Below the pieces are notes generated by a model that was not told where the DNA came from, made no database searches, and saw nothing but the letters and a program-made list of their open reading frames with translations. Of a DNA stretch of 7,225 nt, positions 5,924 through 7,225 are shown one piece after another (position 1 is the first letter of the stretch; each line of letters starts with the position of its first letter). This DNA comes from Myxococcales bacterium (GTDB taxonomy: Bacteria > Myxococcota_A > Polyangia > Fen-1088): the NCBI GenBank assembly GCA_003161835.1, contig PMNO01000372.1, forward strand, positions 8,033 through 15,257, in the 5' to 3' direction. The position numbers were made by a program, and so were the translations under genes.

Positions 5924-6634
5924 ATGACTGCCCGCCCCGCCACCGGGCCTCTCGCCGCCGGCATCGCGGCGCTGCGGCGCTTTTTACGCCCCTTCGTGCT
6001 CATTCAATTGGCCGCCGTTGGGCTGGTGCTGGCGTACTACCAGAGCGCCACGGTGCGCGCGTTCTGCGGCACCTTGGCCGCGATCAAGATCGCGGGCGGC
6101 CTCCCCTTCGCGGCCTGGACCGCGTCCCTGGCGGGAGGAATCCTGCCCGAGGTCGCGAAGCTGGCCGGCGACCCACGCCGATTCACCGTGCGCGGACGGA
6201 GAGGCGAGATTCTTTTCAACCTGGCCTTCTTCGCGTTCAACGGCATGGTGATCGATCTCCTCTACCGCGGAGAAGCCAGGCTATTTGGCTTTGACGCCGC
6301 GGCCGCCACCGTCGCCAAGAAGGTGCTCTTCGATCAATTCGTCTTCACGCCGTTGTGGTTGCCGCTGATCATCGCGCTGTTCTCATGGCGTCGCGTGGGC
6401 TTCTCCCCGGCCGCCACCGTTGCCTTGCTGCGGATCCCGGGTTTCTATCGCACGCGGGTGGTGCCTCTGTTGCTGCCGGCCTGGTGCTTCTGGATCCCGA
6501 TGGTCTCCATCATCTACGCGTTGCCTCTGCCCCTGCAATTTCTGCTCTTCGTCCTGGCGCTCGGGGCCTGGAGCCTGATCATGGTGTTCATCGCCAGTGC
6601 CGGCGCCGCGTCTGATACATTCGAAGGGCCGTGA
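5924..6634 (+). CDS. Mpv17/PMP22-like integral membrane protein
   Basis: This 236-residue protein has about four to six hydrophobic segments (roughly 24-39, 60-75, 94-110, 139-156 and a long stretch 179-228). It resembles the eukaryotic Mpv17/PMP22 family of mitochondrial and peroxisomal membrane proteins. The strongest match is KKVLFDQFVFTP (Lys132, Lys133, Asp137, Gln138, Pro143), against KKMLLDQGGFAP in human Mpv17 as I recall it. The next is the C-terminal W-x2-W-x-P segment (Trp187, Trp190, Pro192) followed by a Pro-Leu-rich helix and a late Trp, as in the family. The family is associated with channel-like activity, but its substrate is unsettled, so I infer only an inner-membrane location. 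ATG 5924 was chosen because upstream in-frame codons overlap the divergent gene and add a charged, non-hydrophobic extension; the ribosome binding site is weak. The stop overlaps the next gene's start. Confidence 0.75.
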   Translation: MTARPATGPLAAGIAALRRFLRPFVLIQLAAVGLVLAYYQSATVRAFCGTLAAIKIAGGLPFAAWTASLAGGILPEVAKLAGDPRRFTVRGRRGEILFNLAFFAFNGMVIDLLYRGEARLFGFDAAAATVAKKVLFDQFVFTPLWLPLIIALFSWRRVGFSPAATVALLRIPGFYRTRVVPLLLPAWCFWIPMVSIIYALPLPLQFLLFVLALGAWSLIMVFIASAGAASDTFEGP

Positions 6635-7225
6635 TAGACGATCCCCGCGTGCTTCCTCTGGCCACCCCGCGCGGCCAACCCTGCGCGCTGGACTTCGAGG
6701 GCAATCCTGTCCGGGCTTTCGAGGGTGAATCGATCGCCAGCGCGCTGTGGGCGGGTGGCATACGAACCCTGGCGCGTTCGACCAAGTTTCACCGTCCCCG
6801 GGGCGCGTTCTGCTTCGACGGACATTGCGGCTCCTGCTTCCTTCGGATCGACGGCCGGCCGAACGTGCGGGCGTGCATGACCCAAGCGCGCGCCGGGGTC
6901 CGGTGCGAGCGCCAGACCTCGTCCCCTGACGCCGAGGTGGACCTGCTCGCGGCGGCGGACTGGATGTTTCCCAACCAGATGGACCACCACACGCTGTTGA
7001 CGGGCAACGGTGTGGCGAACCGATTGCTGGTCCGTCTTGTGCGACAGATGGGTGGTTCGGGTACTTTGCCGGACGTGCCGCCCGTGGCGGTGCCCCCGCC
7101 GCGGGACGAAATCGTGGACGTATGCATCGTCGGCGCGGGACCAGCGGGGTTGACCGCGGCCACCACCCTCGCGCGATTGGCCCCGCGCGCCGATGTGTTG
7201 GTGGTGGACGAGCAAGCCGAGCCCA
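6631..7225 (+). CDS. [2Fe-2S]/FAD-dependent oxidoreductase, N-terminal part (cut by window edge)
   Basis: The visible 198 residues begin at a GTG whose last bases overlap the previous stop (GTGA), with AAGGG just upstream; GTG 6649 is an alternative start. Residues about 15-100 are a Fer2_4-type ferredoxin domain with four Cys in the pattern C-x4-C-x2-C-x12-C (Cys61, 66, 69, 82; FCFDGHCGSC), so a [2Fe-2S] cluster is expected. A linker with DWMFPNQMDHH follows, then an FAD-binding Rossmann motif VDVCIVGAGPAGL (GAGPAG at 168-173) and the acidic end of beta-2 (VVVDEQ). The layout matches the alpha subunit of sarcosine oxidase and fused HcnA/HcnB or opine-oxidase-like enzymes. From memory, true sarcosine oxidase alpha lacks these Cys residues, so an Fe-S amine or amino-acid dehydrogenase is more likely. 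The substrate is unknown, and the C terminus and any partner subunit lie beyond the window. Confidence 0.88.
   Translation, partial: MIDDPRVLPLATPRGQPCALDFEGNPVRAFEGESIASALWAGGIRTLARSTKFHRPRGAFCFDGHCGSCFLRIDGRPNVRACMTQARAGVRCERQTSSPDAEVDLLAAADWMFPNQMDHHTLLTGNGVANRLLVRLVRQMGGSGTLPDVPPVAVPPPRDEIVDVCIVGAGPAGLTAATTLARLAPRADVLVVDEQAEP

Noticed and set aside
6514..7215. Minus-strand 233-codon frame
   Set aside because: It is antisense to the Fe-S/FAD oxidoreductase, whose plus-strand frame shows ferredoxin Cys and a GAGPAG motif.

Overview
This high-GC window carries Gly/Thr/Ser-rich 'GTGG'-type lipoprotein linkers, which are very common in secreted proteins of Myxococcota (class Polyangia). A soil or plant-litter myxobacterium is the best guess. 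This is inferred from protein style only; there is no rRNA or other phylogenetic marker here.

The left two thirds (about 158-4855) is a pectin-degradation locus. A family PL3 pectate lyase lipoprotein lies on the minus strand (158-1645). Across a 343-bp divergent intergenic region, a plus-strand pair encodes a family PL9 pectate lyase lipoprotein (1989-3437) and, 11 bp later, a CE8 pectinesterase-like lipoprotein (3449-4855). The two lyases keep the expected calcium-binding and catalytic residues of their families. The CE8 protein keeps its nucleophilic Asp, but three other active-site positions appear to be substituted. The three proteins should act at the cell surface: the esterase-like protein would remove methyl groups or bind pectin, and the two lyases would cleave demethylated polygalacturonate by beta-elimination. 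No transporter, regulator or intracellular uronate pathway gene lies in the window.

The right third is unrelated. A minus-strand gene of unknown function (4877-5848) converges on the CE8 gene and diverges, over 75 bp, from a plus-strand pair. The first of that pair is a small polytopic membrane protein resembling the eukaryotic Mpv17/PMP22 family (5924-6634). The second, cut by the window edge, is a [2Fe-2S]/FAD oxidoreductase whose GTG start overlaps the preceding stop in a GTGA (6631 onward).

I saw no tRNA, rRNA, CRISPR array, insertion sequence, convincing rho-independent terminator or clear sigma-70 promoter. The points most worth a second look are the altered CE8 active site, the Cys/Trp-rich C-terminal domain of the PL3 enzyme, the bacterial Mpv17-like protein coupled to an Fe-S flavoprotein, and the inverted repeats in the divergent intergenic region.
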